Source: an uncultured Oleiphilus sp.
Lineage (GTDB): Bacteria; Pseudomonadota; Gammaproteobacteria; Pseudomonadales; Oleiphilaceae
DNA: 64,000 bases
Assembly: GCA_913020495.1 (NCBI GenBank)
Contig: CAJWBJ010000003.1
Coordinates: forward strand, 21,718-85,717
Direction: 5' to 3'
Below the pieces are notes generated by a model. It saw only the letters and a program-made list of their open reading frames with translations. It was not told the DNA's origin and searched no databases. Position 1 is the stretch's first letter; every line of letters begins with the position of its first letter. Of the stretch, positions 56,490 through 64,000 are shown one piece after another. The translations under genes and the position numbers were made by a program.

Positions 56490-56822
56490 GCGTGGTTCTC
56501 CAAACGTTATTCATTATTTTTATGATTGATATAACTCAACAGTACTCATGCGTGACTTATGTCACCAATGAGTCAGGAGAGCTAATTTAGAGAATTTAGA
56601 CGAAACTAAGCAAAGGAATACGATGAGCAAAACTAAAGAATCGCTATGCAATTTATTGCATAGTCACTATGCAATTCTTAAAAAACGACTATGCAATTAT
56701 TTTAAATCATTGAATTAATTAGACAATTTAATGGCGAATTGACAGGTTAAAATATCAAGCATGCCGAACTCGCAATCAATAAGTATATTGTTAAATTGTA
56801 AGAATCGATCAGTGAGCGAAGG
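56490..56822. promoter_or_regulatory. CTATGCAATT operator-like array upstream of the beta-helix gene
   Basis: 333 bp without a gene. CTATGCAATT occurs three times, at 56644-56653, 56667-56676 and 56689-56698, with 23- and 22-bp periods (about two helical turns). The first is also half of a perfect palindrome, CTATGCAA-TTTA-TTGCATAG (56644-56663). The array is 155-209 bp upstream of the beta-helix start. Phased direct repeats are typical of AraC-type sites, and AraC genes flank the locus. Confidence 0.65.
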
Positions 56823-57929
56823 TCAGGATGACGTTTTAGATTGTCTGAATGCAGTGGGTGTTTGATCTGAAATTTCTTTAAATGCACGATTAAATGAACT
56901 TAATGTGCGATATCCCACATCAAGTGCAATATTTTGAATCGGCGTATCCGGCTCCGATATTAAACGTTCGCTGGCTTCTTCAATACGCAATTGATTCACA
57001 TAATCATTAAAGTTTCGATAGTTGAAAGTCTGATTAATTAAAGCTCTGGTTTTATATTCAGGTAATCCTATTTCTTCTGCCAACATACTTAAGGTCAGTT
57101 TTTCTGTCCGATAAAATTTTTCATCATCCATCACTTTATCCAGCTTCGCGACAGACTGCTTCAGCTCACATTGTTGCTTAGTCTCTGAATTAACGATAAC
57201 AGGTGGTAATACTTCATTATTTTGTAGTACTCCAAACAAAACACCCTCTCGCCCCTTCAACAATAAGGCGCCTACGGTCAATGAACACAAAGCAACGACA
57301 GCCAACAAGGTTGATGAAGTACCATTCCCGGTATTTAATGAAATCGTTACCCATAACCCTGTCACACCGAGCGTCAGTAATAGCGCTGCACGAAACTTCC
57401 GCCGGCTCTCGACCAAGTCATCCTTCCAATGAGCGACAATTGCCCAAAGCCCATTCAATATCACTAAATACTCGCAATATTGTGGAATCTGCCAGCCTAC
57501 GATATAAGCTGCCCCTGCCGACTCAATATTGGCACCAAAGGAACGTGTTATTGCCGGTGCGACAAAACTGTAGACAGCAAGCGCTCCCCAAATTGATAAT
57601 AACCGGGGTCGACGCGTAAATGCTAACTGACATACAAGCCAGAAAAATGCAGGCAGCATCGTCATAATATCGCCGGCTAACCACTCATAACGAGGGTCGA
57701 TTTGTGGGCTGAGCAGAAAGGCACTACCAGAGAGCAGCATCGCCAAAAATGCTTTGGCAACAGGATACTGCCAGAAGTCACGCGCAACGATGACAAAAAT
57801 TAAAGCAAGGCAACCCAGACTAAACCCTGTTAGAAGTAACAAATGCTTCCCCTTGTTATTATTTTTGGGTAATGGCGGACAAGCAGTATTGATGTTTACA
57901 GCTTTTATTTCAAGAATAATTCCATGCAA
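56823..57929 (-). CDS. Membrane-embedded AraC-family regulator
   Basis: About 368 residues. Residues about 28-225 are six or seven hydrophobic helices (KHLLLLTGFSLGCLALIFV, MLPAFFWLVCQLAF, LAVVALCSLTVGALLL). The C-terminal HTH_18 domain (about 275-365) has LSMLAEEIGLPEYKTRALI and IALDVGYRTLSSFNRAFKEI. A sensor domain in the membrane coupled to an AraC HTH suggests detection of an envelope or lipophilic signal. The ORF opens with TTG at 57929 without a good ribosome site, so the start is uncertain. It lies upstream of the beta-helix/cytochrome pair on the same strand. Confidence 0.8.
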   Translation of the reverse strand: MHGIILEIKAVNINTACPPLPKNNNKGKHLLLLTGFSLGCLALIFVIVARDFWQYPVAKAFLAMLLSGSAFLLSPQIDPRYEWLAGDIMTMLPAFFWLVCQLAFTRRPRLLSIWGALAVYSFVAPAITRSFGANIESAGAAYIVGWQIPQYCEYLVILNGLWAIVAHWKDDLVESRRKFRAALLLTLGVTGLWVTISLNTGNGTSSTLLAVVALCSLTVGALLLKGREGVLFGVLQNNEVLPPVIVNSETKQQCELKQSVAKLDKVMDDEKFYRTEKLTLSMLAEEIGLPEYKTRALINQTFNYRNFNDYVNQLRIEEASERLISEPDTPIQNIALDVGYRTLSSFNRAFKEISDQTPTAFRQSKTSS

Positions 57930-58039
57930 GCTTGGTAGAGTAATTTACACAACAAATTTTATTACCCATACTACGACTAGAAAAATAATTAGCCTGATGA
58001 TCCAAGTGAAGCGCTTAATCGATTAAACCGGTAGTTAAA

Positions 58040-58636
58040 ATGCACAGCTATATTCTCAGAATTATTATACTTAGCCTTGTGGCGCTGAATGCCTCCGCAG
58101 CCAGTTTTAAACTCGTTGGTTCACAATCTGAATTACGCTATGAGGTTATAAAATTTAAATCCACCATCGTTGAAGGAGAATTGGCTAGCGAAAGCAAAAA
58201 TACCTTAACTGGAAACCTAACCGTTAAAAATATCGAAAATGCCACCGACCTCACAGGCACGATTGTTCTTTCGGATCCTTTTTTTAAATCAGGTAGCTAT
58301 CAACGCGATATAAAGTTAAAAGAAATTATTCATGGTCCAATAAAAATTGAAATTGAGCAGGTCACCAAATATGTTCAAGCTCGGAATGAAATGGAACTCA
58401 CTATAAAGTTATTCATAAATGGCGTTTCAGGCACCGAAACCACGACGGCAACATTAACTGAAATTGATGGTTTACTCGATGCTAAAGGCACCTTGGATAT
58501 TAACCGTGAAAAGTATGGTTTGATTTTTAAAGATGGTTTTATCGGCCAGTTAGACTTAGCCATAGCGGAGAGCTTCCTTCTCACTTATGACCTCAAGTTT
58601 GAACCGAAAGGTTATCCACCGTCCTCTTTACCCTGA
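58040..58636 (+). CDS. YceI-like periplasmic protein
   Basis: 198 residues with a signal peptide (1-20, ending NASA). The mature sequence has the lipocalin-like YceI pattern: FKLVGSQSELRYEVIKFKST at the start, GNLTVKNIENATDLTGTIVL, then SGSYQRDIKLKEI. YceI proteins bind isoprenoid or fatty-acid-like ligands in the periplasm (family knowledge). It is divergent from the membrane AraC gene, and its 3' end converges with another AraC gene (42 bp apart). No good ribosome site is seen. Confidence 0.7.
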   Translation: MHSYILRIIILSLVALNASAASFKLVGSQSELRYEVIKFKSTIVEGELASESKNTLTGNLTVKNIENATDLTGTIVLSDPFFKSGSYQRDIKLKEIIHGPIKIEIEQVTKYVQARNEMELTIKLFINGVSGTETTTATLTEIDGLLDAKGTLDINREKYGLIFKDGFIGQLDLAIAESFLLTYDLKFEPKGYPPSSLP

Positions 58637-58678
58637 AAGACACTTTTTACCTCACCATTCATCTTTCTAGCGAGGCCA

Positions 58679-59689
58679 TTAGCGATAATCTCCGGGAACT
58701 TTTCCTGTCCACCGTTTAAAAGCATGAATAAAGCTGGCCGACTCCCCATACCCTAAGCGGTGGGTAATTTGCTCTACTGTAAGATTCGTAGCCTCAAGGT
58801 AATGAATCGCTTTTCGACTAAGTTCTTCTGAAAGTAAAGTTTGAAAAGTATAACCTTCCAACTTTAACTTTCGTCTAAGGGTTCGTGATGTGACATGAAA
58901 CTGTAAGGCAATGTCTTCAAGATTGGGAATAGCGCTGTCACTCTGCTGAATCATCTGTCGAATTTTTTCAACATAACCTTCAGGCCCAAGCACCTCAACT
59001 TTTTGAGATTCACACTGAGCTTCAAATAATTTTCGCGCCAGATTATTTGCCTGAGGCAATGCTTGGTCAAGATACCGCTGATCAAATTGAATTTCGTTGT
59101 AAGGCATTGAAAATTTGACCGGGCACCCATATAGCGCTTCATAATGCGCCACGTTTGTTGGACATTCGAAATCAAAATGAATGGTTTTAAATTTTTGCCC
59201 GGGCAATGTTCTGGGGAACATATCCCTCGTTGAAATCATTGAAAATGAAAAGTCACGTTCGATATAGAAGCGCTTGAGTCGTTTCAAATCGTACTGATCT
59301 TTGAACCTCAAAATAGCGATATTATTATCTTTGACTAAAGAGATATCAAAGTGTGTATTTGAAAGACTGATATATTTTAAGAAAAACTGAATCGCATCGT
59401 CTACTTTCTCGCTCGATGCTGCAGCCAAACCAAGATTACCGAAAGCATTTAGCTTGTAGCACTGCCCTGCTTTAAAACCCACATCAGGATCATTAATCTG
59501 ATTCAACATCATTTGAACAAAATCAAACTCTTGCTGAAGGGATATTTTTGCCTTGGGGTCTTGGAGTAATTCGGGCGATATACCTGCCTCAGCCAGTATC
59601 GGCATGGCAGAAAACTGGTACTCTTCTGCCAGTTTGACCAGTAAAGAAATACTAATGATCGATTGTTGTTGCCTTATTTTGTTACTCAT
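58679..59689 (-). CDS. AraC-family regulator, OruR-like, divergent from the FAD oxidase
   Basis: About 336 residues (ATG 59689; an in-frame TTG lies 3 bases upstream). The N-terminal Arabinose_bd-like domain (about 15-200: QEFDFVQMMLNQINDPDVGFKAG, AFGNLGLAAASSEKVDDAI) is followed by HTH_18 (about 235-335: IALQFHVTSRTLRRKLK, ITHRLGYGESASFIHAFKRW). It is divergent from the FAD-linked oxidase across 196 bp, which marks that gene as the likely target. The intergenic region contains CTTAATTAAG at 59793-59802. Confidence 0.87.
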   Translation of the reverse strand: MSNKIRQQQSIISISLLVKLAEEYQFSAMPILAEAGISPELLQDPKAKISLQQEFDFVQMMLNQINDPDVGFKAGQCYKLNAFGNLGLAAASSEKVDDAIQFFLKYISLSNTHFDISLVKDNNIAILRFKDQYDLKRLKRFYIERDFSFSMISTRDMFPRTLPGQKFKTIHFDFECPTNVAHYEALYGCPVKFSMPYNEIQFDQRYLDQALPQANNLARKLFEAQCESQKVEVLGPEGYVEKIRQMIQQSDSAIPNLEDIALQFHVTSRTLRRKLKLEGYTFQTLLSEELSRKAIHYLEATNLTVEQITHRLGYGESASFIHAFKRWTGKVPGDYR

Positions 59690-59885
59690 CAAATTTCAAG
59701 CACCCACCACTCTAAACTCGCTACAATTACGATATAAAAACAAATGTCCGAAATAAACAATTATACAAGCGATTCAACCATAATATGAAGCACTTAATTA
59801 AGCTAATATGATCTCCATTAATTATCTGTACGCGCGTGAACTTAACTGAGCCACGCCATATTAAGAAAGCATATTGGAGATCAAA

Positions 59886-61484
59886 ATGAAGCGTTGGAAT
59901 GGTTGGGGTGATGAAAAAAACAATCTGGATTTTGAATTAAGTACATCTTCTCGAAAATTTATTGAAAATCAAATAGGGCAATCCACACCACTTGAGGATG
60001 CGACTTTAGAAGATGCGGTCGCTAAAGTACCAACTTCTCGTTCACCTCAACATCGATTAATTAACACCGATGCAGAAACACGCTTACGTCATTCACGAGG
60101 GCAAAGTATTCCTGATTGGTTAGCCATGCGTAGCGGTGATTTTGGTACTTTTCCTGACGGCGTCGCCTTTCCAGAAACCAGTACAGACGTTCAAGCCATT
60201 CTTAATTTTGCACAAGAACAAGACCTTGTGGTGATCCCATATGGTGGTGGCACCTCTGTTTGTGGACACATCACACCCGAAAAAAGCAGTAAGCCGGTCA
60301 TTACCGTGGCGATGTCAAAAATGAATAAGTTGATGAACTTAGACAAAGCGAGCCAAATTGCTACTTTCGGAGCCGGCACACTCGGCCCGGATATTGAAGC
60401 TCAATTAGCAAAAGAAGGTTACACCTTAGGCCACTACCCTCAGTCCTGGGAATTATCAACAATAGGTGGGTGGGTTGCCAGTCGCTCAAGCGGACAGCAA
60501 TCATTACGTTATGGCCGTATAGAAAAGATGTTTGCCGGAGGACGCATCGAAACCTTACAAGGTCCGCTTGATATTCCGACCTTTCCTGCAACTTCTGCAG
60601 GCCCTGATATACGTGAGTTGTTCATGGGTAGTGAAGGACGTATGGGGATTATTACGGAAGTGAAAGTTCGCATCATGCCCATTGCTGAAAAGGAAAGTTT
60701 CTATGTGGCCTTTTTCCCTAGCTGGGAACAAGGTATTCAAGCTACGCGTGAAATAGTTCAAAGCGGTATTCAACTTTCAATGATGCGCTTAAGCAATCCG
60801 ACAGAAACAGAAACCCACTTAAAGTTGGCGGGTTATGAAGGCGTCGTCAATGTATTAGAAAAATACCTAAGTGTTCGTGGCTCCAGCCAAGGTAAAACTA
60901 TGTTTACTTTTGGAACAACAGGCTCCAAAGCACAATGTAAGTCCGCCCTTAGTTTAACAAAGCAACTCATTAGCAAACACAAAGGGGTTTTCACCGGGGG
61001 GTTAATGGGTAAGCGCTGGGAGCACAGCCGCTTTCGTTCCCCTTACTTACGTCATGGCTTATGGGATATTGGTATGGTTGTCGACACCATGGAAACCTGT
61101 CTTGACTGGTCAAGCGTTCCTGAAGCTGTCAAAGATATGGAAAACGATATCGGCAATGCTTTGAATGAGTTTAACGAAGACGTACATGTTTTCACGCACC
61201 TTTCTCACTTTTATGGCCAAGGTTGTAGTGTGTATACCACCTATCTGTTTCGCGCAGGCAGTAACTACAAAGAAACAATGGATCGCTGGAAGAAATTAAA
61301 AGCGGCTGGGGCAAAAGCGATTGTCAGACATGGTGGAACAATTAGCCACCAGCATGGTGTTGGTAAAGATCACGCGCCTTATCTGCCAGCTGAAAAAGGT
61401 GTTTTGGGAATTAAAGCGATCAAGGAACTCTGCCACATGTTTGACCCTGATGGCCGCATGAACCCTGGTAAGCTGATTCCTTAA
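59886..61484 (+). CDS. FAD-linked oxidase, alkyl-DHAP synthase (AGPS)-like
   Basis: About 532 residues from ATG 59886, with TTGGAGATC as the ribosome site. An FAD-binding (PCMH-type) domain covers about 90-270 (VVIPYGGGTSVCGH, the flavin loop; FGAGTLGPDIEAQL; GSEGRMGIITEV), and an oxidase C-terminal domain follows to 532, ending FDPDGRMNPGKLIP. The C-terminal HQHGVGKDHAPYL and RHGGTISHQHG segments match the AGPS-type branch, which makes ether lipid precursors in eukaryotes; many bacterial members oxidise lactate or glycolate-like acids instead. The substrate is undetermined. The divergent AraC gene is the likely regulator. Confidence 0.85.
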   Translation: MKRWNGWGDEKNNLDFELSTSSRKFIENQIGQSTPLEDATLEDAVAKVPTSRSPQHRLINTDAETRLRHSRGQSIPDWLAMRSGDFGTFPDGVAFPETSTDVQAILNFAQEQDLVVIPYGGGTSVCGHITPEKSSKPVITVAMSKMNKLMNLDKASQIATFGAGTLGPDIEAQLAKEGYTLGHYPQSWELSTIGGWVASRSSGQQSLRYGRIEKMFAGGRIETLQGPLDIPTFPATSAGPDIRELFMGSEGRMGIITEVKVRIMPIAEKESFYVAFFPSWEQGIQATREIVQSGIQLSMMRLSNPTETETHLKLAGYEGVVNVLEKYLSVRGSSQGKTMFTFGTTGSKAQCKSALSLTKQLISKHKGVFTGGLMGKRWEHSRFRSPYLRHGLWDIGMVVDTMETCLDWSSVPEAVKDMENDIGNALNEFNEDVHVFTHLSHFYGQGCSVYTTYLFRAGSNYKETMDRWKKLKAAGAKAIVRHGGTISHQHGVGKDHAPYLPAEKGVLGIKAIKELCHMFDPDGRMNPGKLIP

Positions 61485-61493
61485 AATTATGCT

Positions 61494-61538
61494 TAGGATG
61501 TGCCACGCGCTCTAACAGTGCTCTCGTGTCACATTCTA
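61494..61538. terminator. Bidirectional hairpin between convergent genes
   Basis: Arms TAGGATGTG and CACATTCTA with a further CACG/CGTG pairing inside, separating the FAD oxidase and the convergent transglutaminase-like gene; a T-rich tail follows on the plus strand. Confidence 0.6.
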
Positions 61539-61557
61539 AACGGCTTCTTTTAAGAAA

Positions 61558-62220
61558 CTACTGCTCTTGCATATCGAGATATAGCGAACGCTTCGGTTTA
61601 GCTGAAGTAAATGACTCCACAAGATGCGGGTAAGCTTCAGCAATAGAGCGAAGAATCAGTTCCCGTGGTACATCTTCAAAATGCCCATGCTCTTTCAAAT
61701 ATTCCATGTGCCGGTCACCTGAATTATCAAACTCATGAAAGATAGAATCTTCTTTACCATTAAACTCTAAAGGTTGGAGGTTCATCAGCTTGCATAAACC
61801 CGAGTCAAAGGCAGGCGTTGCTTTTACCCACTGGCCTTCCAAAAACATATCGGTATAGCCGTGCATAACGAAAACATCGCTTTGCAGGTATTCTAAAAAT
61901 TGAGGGCTGGCGAGGTGATTACGTACATCGGCTAAACCAATTCGGGCAGGTATTTTATAGAGCCGACACAGTGCACCTAAAAGAACGGCTTTTGGCACGC
62001 AATAAGATTCACCTTGTTGAAGGCAGTAACTCGCACTAAAAGATTCAGGTTTCACATCAAAGGTATAAGCGTTATATTTGATATTATCTCGCACACCTAA
62101 GTACAAACGAACGGCTATTTTAGTCGGGTCCGTTTCTGAGCCAACCAGCCTTTTACCATAATCAGTGACCGCTTTAGATTCAAAATCAAAATAGGGTGTG
62201 CTCTCTAAATAGTGGCTCAT
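61558..62220 (-). CDS. Transglutaminase-like domain protein
   Basis: About 220 residues from ATG 62220, which has GGAG about 8 bases upstream; an ATG at 62250 is an alternative. The cysteine-protease-like core shows Cys in GESYCVPKAVLLGALC, His in VMHGYTDMFLEGQW and Asp in KATPAFD, the usual triad order. Probably a cytoplasmic peptidase or protein-modifying enzyme; no signal peptide is seen. It converges with the FAD oxidase and lies next to the second REP-like repeat. Confidence 0.75.
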   Translation of the reverse strand: MSHYLESTPYFDFESKAVTDYGKRLVGSETDPTKIAVRLYLGVRDNIKYNAYTFDVKPESFSASYCLQQGESYCVPKAVLLGALCRLYKIPARIGLADVRNHLASPQFLEYLQSDVFVMHGYTDMFLEGQWVKATPAFDSGLCKLMNLQPLEFNGKEDSIFHEFDNSGDRHMEYLKEHGHFEDVPRELILRSIAEAYPHLVESFTSAKPKRSLYLDMQEQ

Positions 62221-62587
62221 ACCATTAGCTCCATACATACCTTTATTCATGCTTTATTGCAGACACACAAAATACTAACACCCTTTTTTGAGTGTTTGAG
62301 GAACGAAACAGTGTATTTTATATATGACAGGAATCTAAGGTCATTAGACGCAATAGCACTTACTTAAAAATACTTAGCCATGTAGGTCGGAATTTAGGGC
62401 CTGCCCCGCGAACAACGTGAGTGCTTTGGGTATTCCGACACGATACTACGTTAGTTGTGATTGCCTTAACTAAAGGAATTGTGGTTTATCAAAACTATGT
62501 TCTGAGGTTTCAACATTTGTCGGAATGAATTCCGACCTACACAAGATAGAACATACTGAGTTGTTTAGTTTTAAGCTTAAGCAAGCG
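62221..62587. repeat. Intergenic region carrying REP-like palindromic repeat, locus 2
   Basis: 367 bp without a gene. Two elements match locus 1: TGTAGGTCGGAATT at 62382 running to TATTCCGACA at 62441, with an inserted 38-base segment in the middle, and TGTCGGAATGAATTCC-GACCTACA at 62518-62541. The outer arms GTAGGTCGGAAT (62383-62394) and ATTCCGACCTAC (62529-62540) pair over about 158 bp. Confidence 0.8.
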
Positions 62588-64000
62588 CTATTCTGACCAA
62601 GCGCCTTTTGAGTTTGGGTAACTAAATTGCAACTCTGCAAGGCGGGCATATAACTCATTTGTTTTAACCAACTCGGCATGAGTGCCAAGCGCAATTAGCC
62701 TCCCTTGCTCAATGACGGCAATTCGGTCTGCATTAACGACTGTTGCTAACCGATGAGCAATCACCAGCGTTGTTCTATTGGCCATCAATTTATCTAGCGC
62801 TTGTTGGATCAGGTATTCGCTTTCTGCATCCAAAGCGCTCGTTGCTTCATCTAATAATAGAATAGGCGCATCAACTAATAACGCTCGCGCAATCGCTAAA
62901 CGTTGTTTTTGTCCTCCCGACAAGCCCAAACCCGCATCGCCAAGTCGAGTCTGATAACCTTGCGGTAAGCGTTCGATAAACTCATGCGCATTGGCTGCTT
63001 TTGCGGCGATGATGACCTCAGAAAGTTCGGTTTCAGGTTTACCATAACGCAGATTATCTTCAACTGAACCATAAAACAGTGATGATTGTTGTGAGACCAA
63101 AGCAAAACAAGCACGTAAATCGACTAAATCCAGATCCCGTATATCGATACCTTCTAATTGAATCTCGCCTGATTTAGGGTCGGAGAAGCGTAACAACAAA
63201 TCAAACAAGGTCGACTTCCCTGCCCCGCTTGGGCCAACCAATGCGATAGTCTCTCCTGAGCGAATATCTAAATCCATGTTATCAATGGCATTTGTTTCAG
63301 GGCGCGAAGGATACGAGAAGCTAAGGTCTTTCAGACTAATCCTTCCCTGAACCTTTAGGGGCAATTCTTTTTTTGTCGTGGTAGGTGAAATGATTTCATT
63401 GGGTGAAGCCAGTAATTCAACAATGCGCTCCATCGCGCCTGCAGCTTGTTGTAACTGACTAATCACCTCACTGATAGAACCTACTGCTGAGCCCACAATG
63501 ATACTGTAAAAGACAAATGCGCCTAATTCTCCACCTGAAATACGCCCTGCAATCACATCAGTCCCTCCGACCCAGAGCATTAAACCTATCGCGCCTAGCA
63601 CCAATGAAATCGCAATCGAAATTAACCAGGAACGCTGTTTGATACGATGCTTAGCAACAATAAAAGCATCTTCTGCCACACCTTCAAAATGAGACTTATC
63701 TATCGCTTGATGATTATAAGCCTGAACAGTTTTTATTTGTCCAAGCACTTCCCCTACATAGCTACCAACATCAGCGACACGATCCTGACTTTGACGAGAT
63801 AAACCACGTACATGACGCCCAAAAATCAAAATAGGCGCAACCACAAAGGGCACCGCCCCCATCACGATACCCGTTAGCTTGGCATTGGTAATAAATAACC
63901 AGATAATACCGCCTACTAACATAATAATATTACGTAAAGCGATCGAAACCGATGAACCAATGACCGACTGAATCAGTGTCGTGTCTGCGGTAAGGCGTGA
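62588..64000 (-). CDS. ABC-transporter, MsbA-like permease-ATPase, N-terminally truncated by window
   Basis: The frame is open to the edge of the window (64000), so 470 codons of the C-terminal part are present; an ATG at 63922 is internal. The visible part has the last four or so membrane helices with SRLTADTTLIQS, then the ATPase: Walker A GPSGAGKST, a Q-loop, signature LSGGQKQRLAIARAL and Walker B ILLLDEATSALD, and the switch histidine in VIAHRLATV. This is a half-transporter of the MsbA/lipid A exporter or multidrug type; the substrate is unclear. The REP-like locus is just past its stop. Confidence 0.9.
   Translation of the reverse strand, partial: SRLTADTTLIQSVIGSSVSIALRNIIMLVGGIIWLFITNAKLTGIVMGAVPFVVAPILIFGRHVRGLSRQSQDRVADVGSYVGEVLGQIKTVQAYNHQAIDKSHFEGVAEDAFIVAKHRIKQRSWLISIAISLVLGAIGLMLWVGGTDVIAGRISGGELGAFVFYSIIVGSAVGSISEVISQLQQAAGAMERIVELLASPNEIISPTTTKKELPLKVQGRISLKDLSFSYPSRPETNAIDNMDLDIRSGETIALVGPSGAGKSTLFDLLLRFSDPKSGEIQLEGIDIRDLDLVDLRACFALVSQQSSLFYGSVEDNLRYGKPETELSEVIIAAKAANAHEFIERLPQGYQTRLGDAGLGLSGGQKQRLAIARALLVDAPILLLDEATSALDAESEYLIQQALDKLMANRTTLVIAHRLATVVNADRIAVIEQGRLIALGTHAELVKTNELYARLAELQFSYPNSKGAWSE

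Overview
The window reads as ordinary chromosome from a moderately AT-rich, heterotrophic, probably marine gammaproteobacterium. The evidence is family content: a glutathione-dependent formaldehyde pathway with a LysR regulator, TrxC, a YacL (UPF0231) protein, several AraC/OruR-type regulators, a PEP-CTERM protein, multiheme cytochromes and many exported proteins. I see no rRNA, tRNA, CRISPR array, insertion sequence or prophage. The species cannot be named from the sequence alone.

Layout. 1-2.7 kb: the end of an FtsX-type ABC permease with a DUF3299 protein, a GNAT acetyltransferase, a DUF4345 membrane protein and a PEP-CTERM protein. 3.0-10.5 kb (+): a three-gene redox operon made of a VCBS/UnbV/HEAT-repeat exported protein and two paralogous proteins that each fuse a b-type-like membrane domain to five c-type haem sites. 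29.0-10.5 kb (-): an approximately 18 kb six-gene operon for a cysteine-rich lipoprotein, an exported unknown, a small membrane protein, a giant secreted protein of about 3,940 residues with 28 Ig-like domains, a coiled-coil protein and a thioredoxin-fold protein. The giant gene holds a precise 2,916-bp tandem duplication.

29.4-34.5 kb: formaldehyde detoxification (frmA, fghA, divergent LysR regulator), trxC with a SUKH-like protein, and an RNase HI with a viroplasmin domain. 34.7-42 kb (-): acyl-CoA dehydrogenase with a quinone-oxidoreductase-like protein, an ACR3-type transporter, two periplasmic solute-binding-like proteins, an RluA-family enzyme, a YgjP-like metalloprotease and a TPR protein. 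42-46.3 kb: small conserved or unknown proteins, an Ig-domain protein and a DUF4382 lipoprotein. 46.7-50.5 kb: two tandem pectinacetylesterase-family secreted hydrolases with a shared upstream motif, and an unknown membrane-anchored protein.

50.7-62 kb: an orphan Lnt-like acyltransferase, three AraC-family regulators, the paired beta-helix lipoprotein and diheme cytochrome (TIGR03805/TIGR03806-like) with a striking repeated operator-like array, a YceI-like protein, an FAD-linked oxidase and a transglutaminase-like protein. The window ends inside an MsbA-like ABC exporter. A palindromic REP-like repeat occurs at 50.7 kb and again at 62.4 kb.

The most promising poorly described systems are (1) the b/c-type cytochrome fusion operon, (2) the giant Ig-protein operon with its own cysteine-rich lipoprotein and thioredoxin-fold partner, and (3) the beta-helix/diheme cytochrome pair with its CTATGCAATT repeat array and a membrane-embedded AraC regulator.
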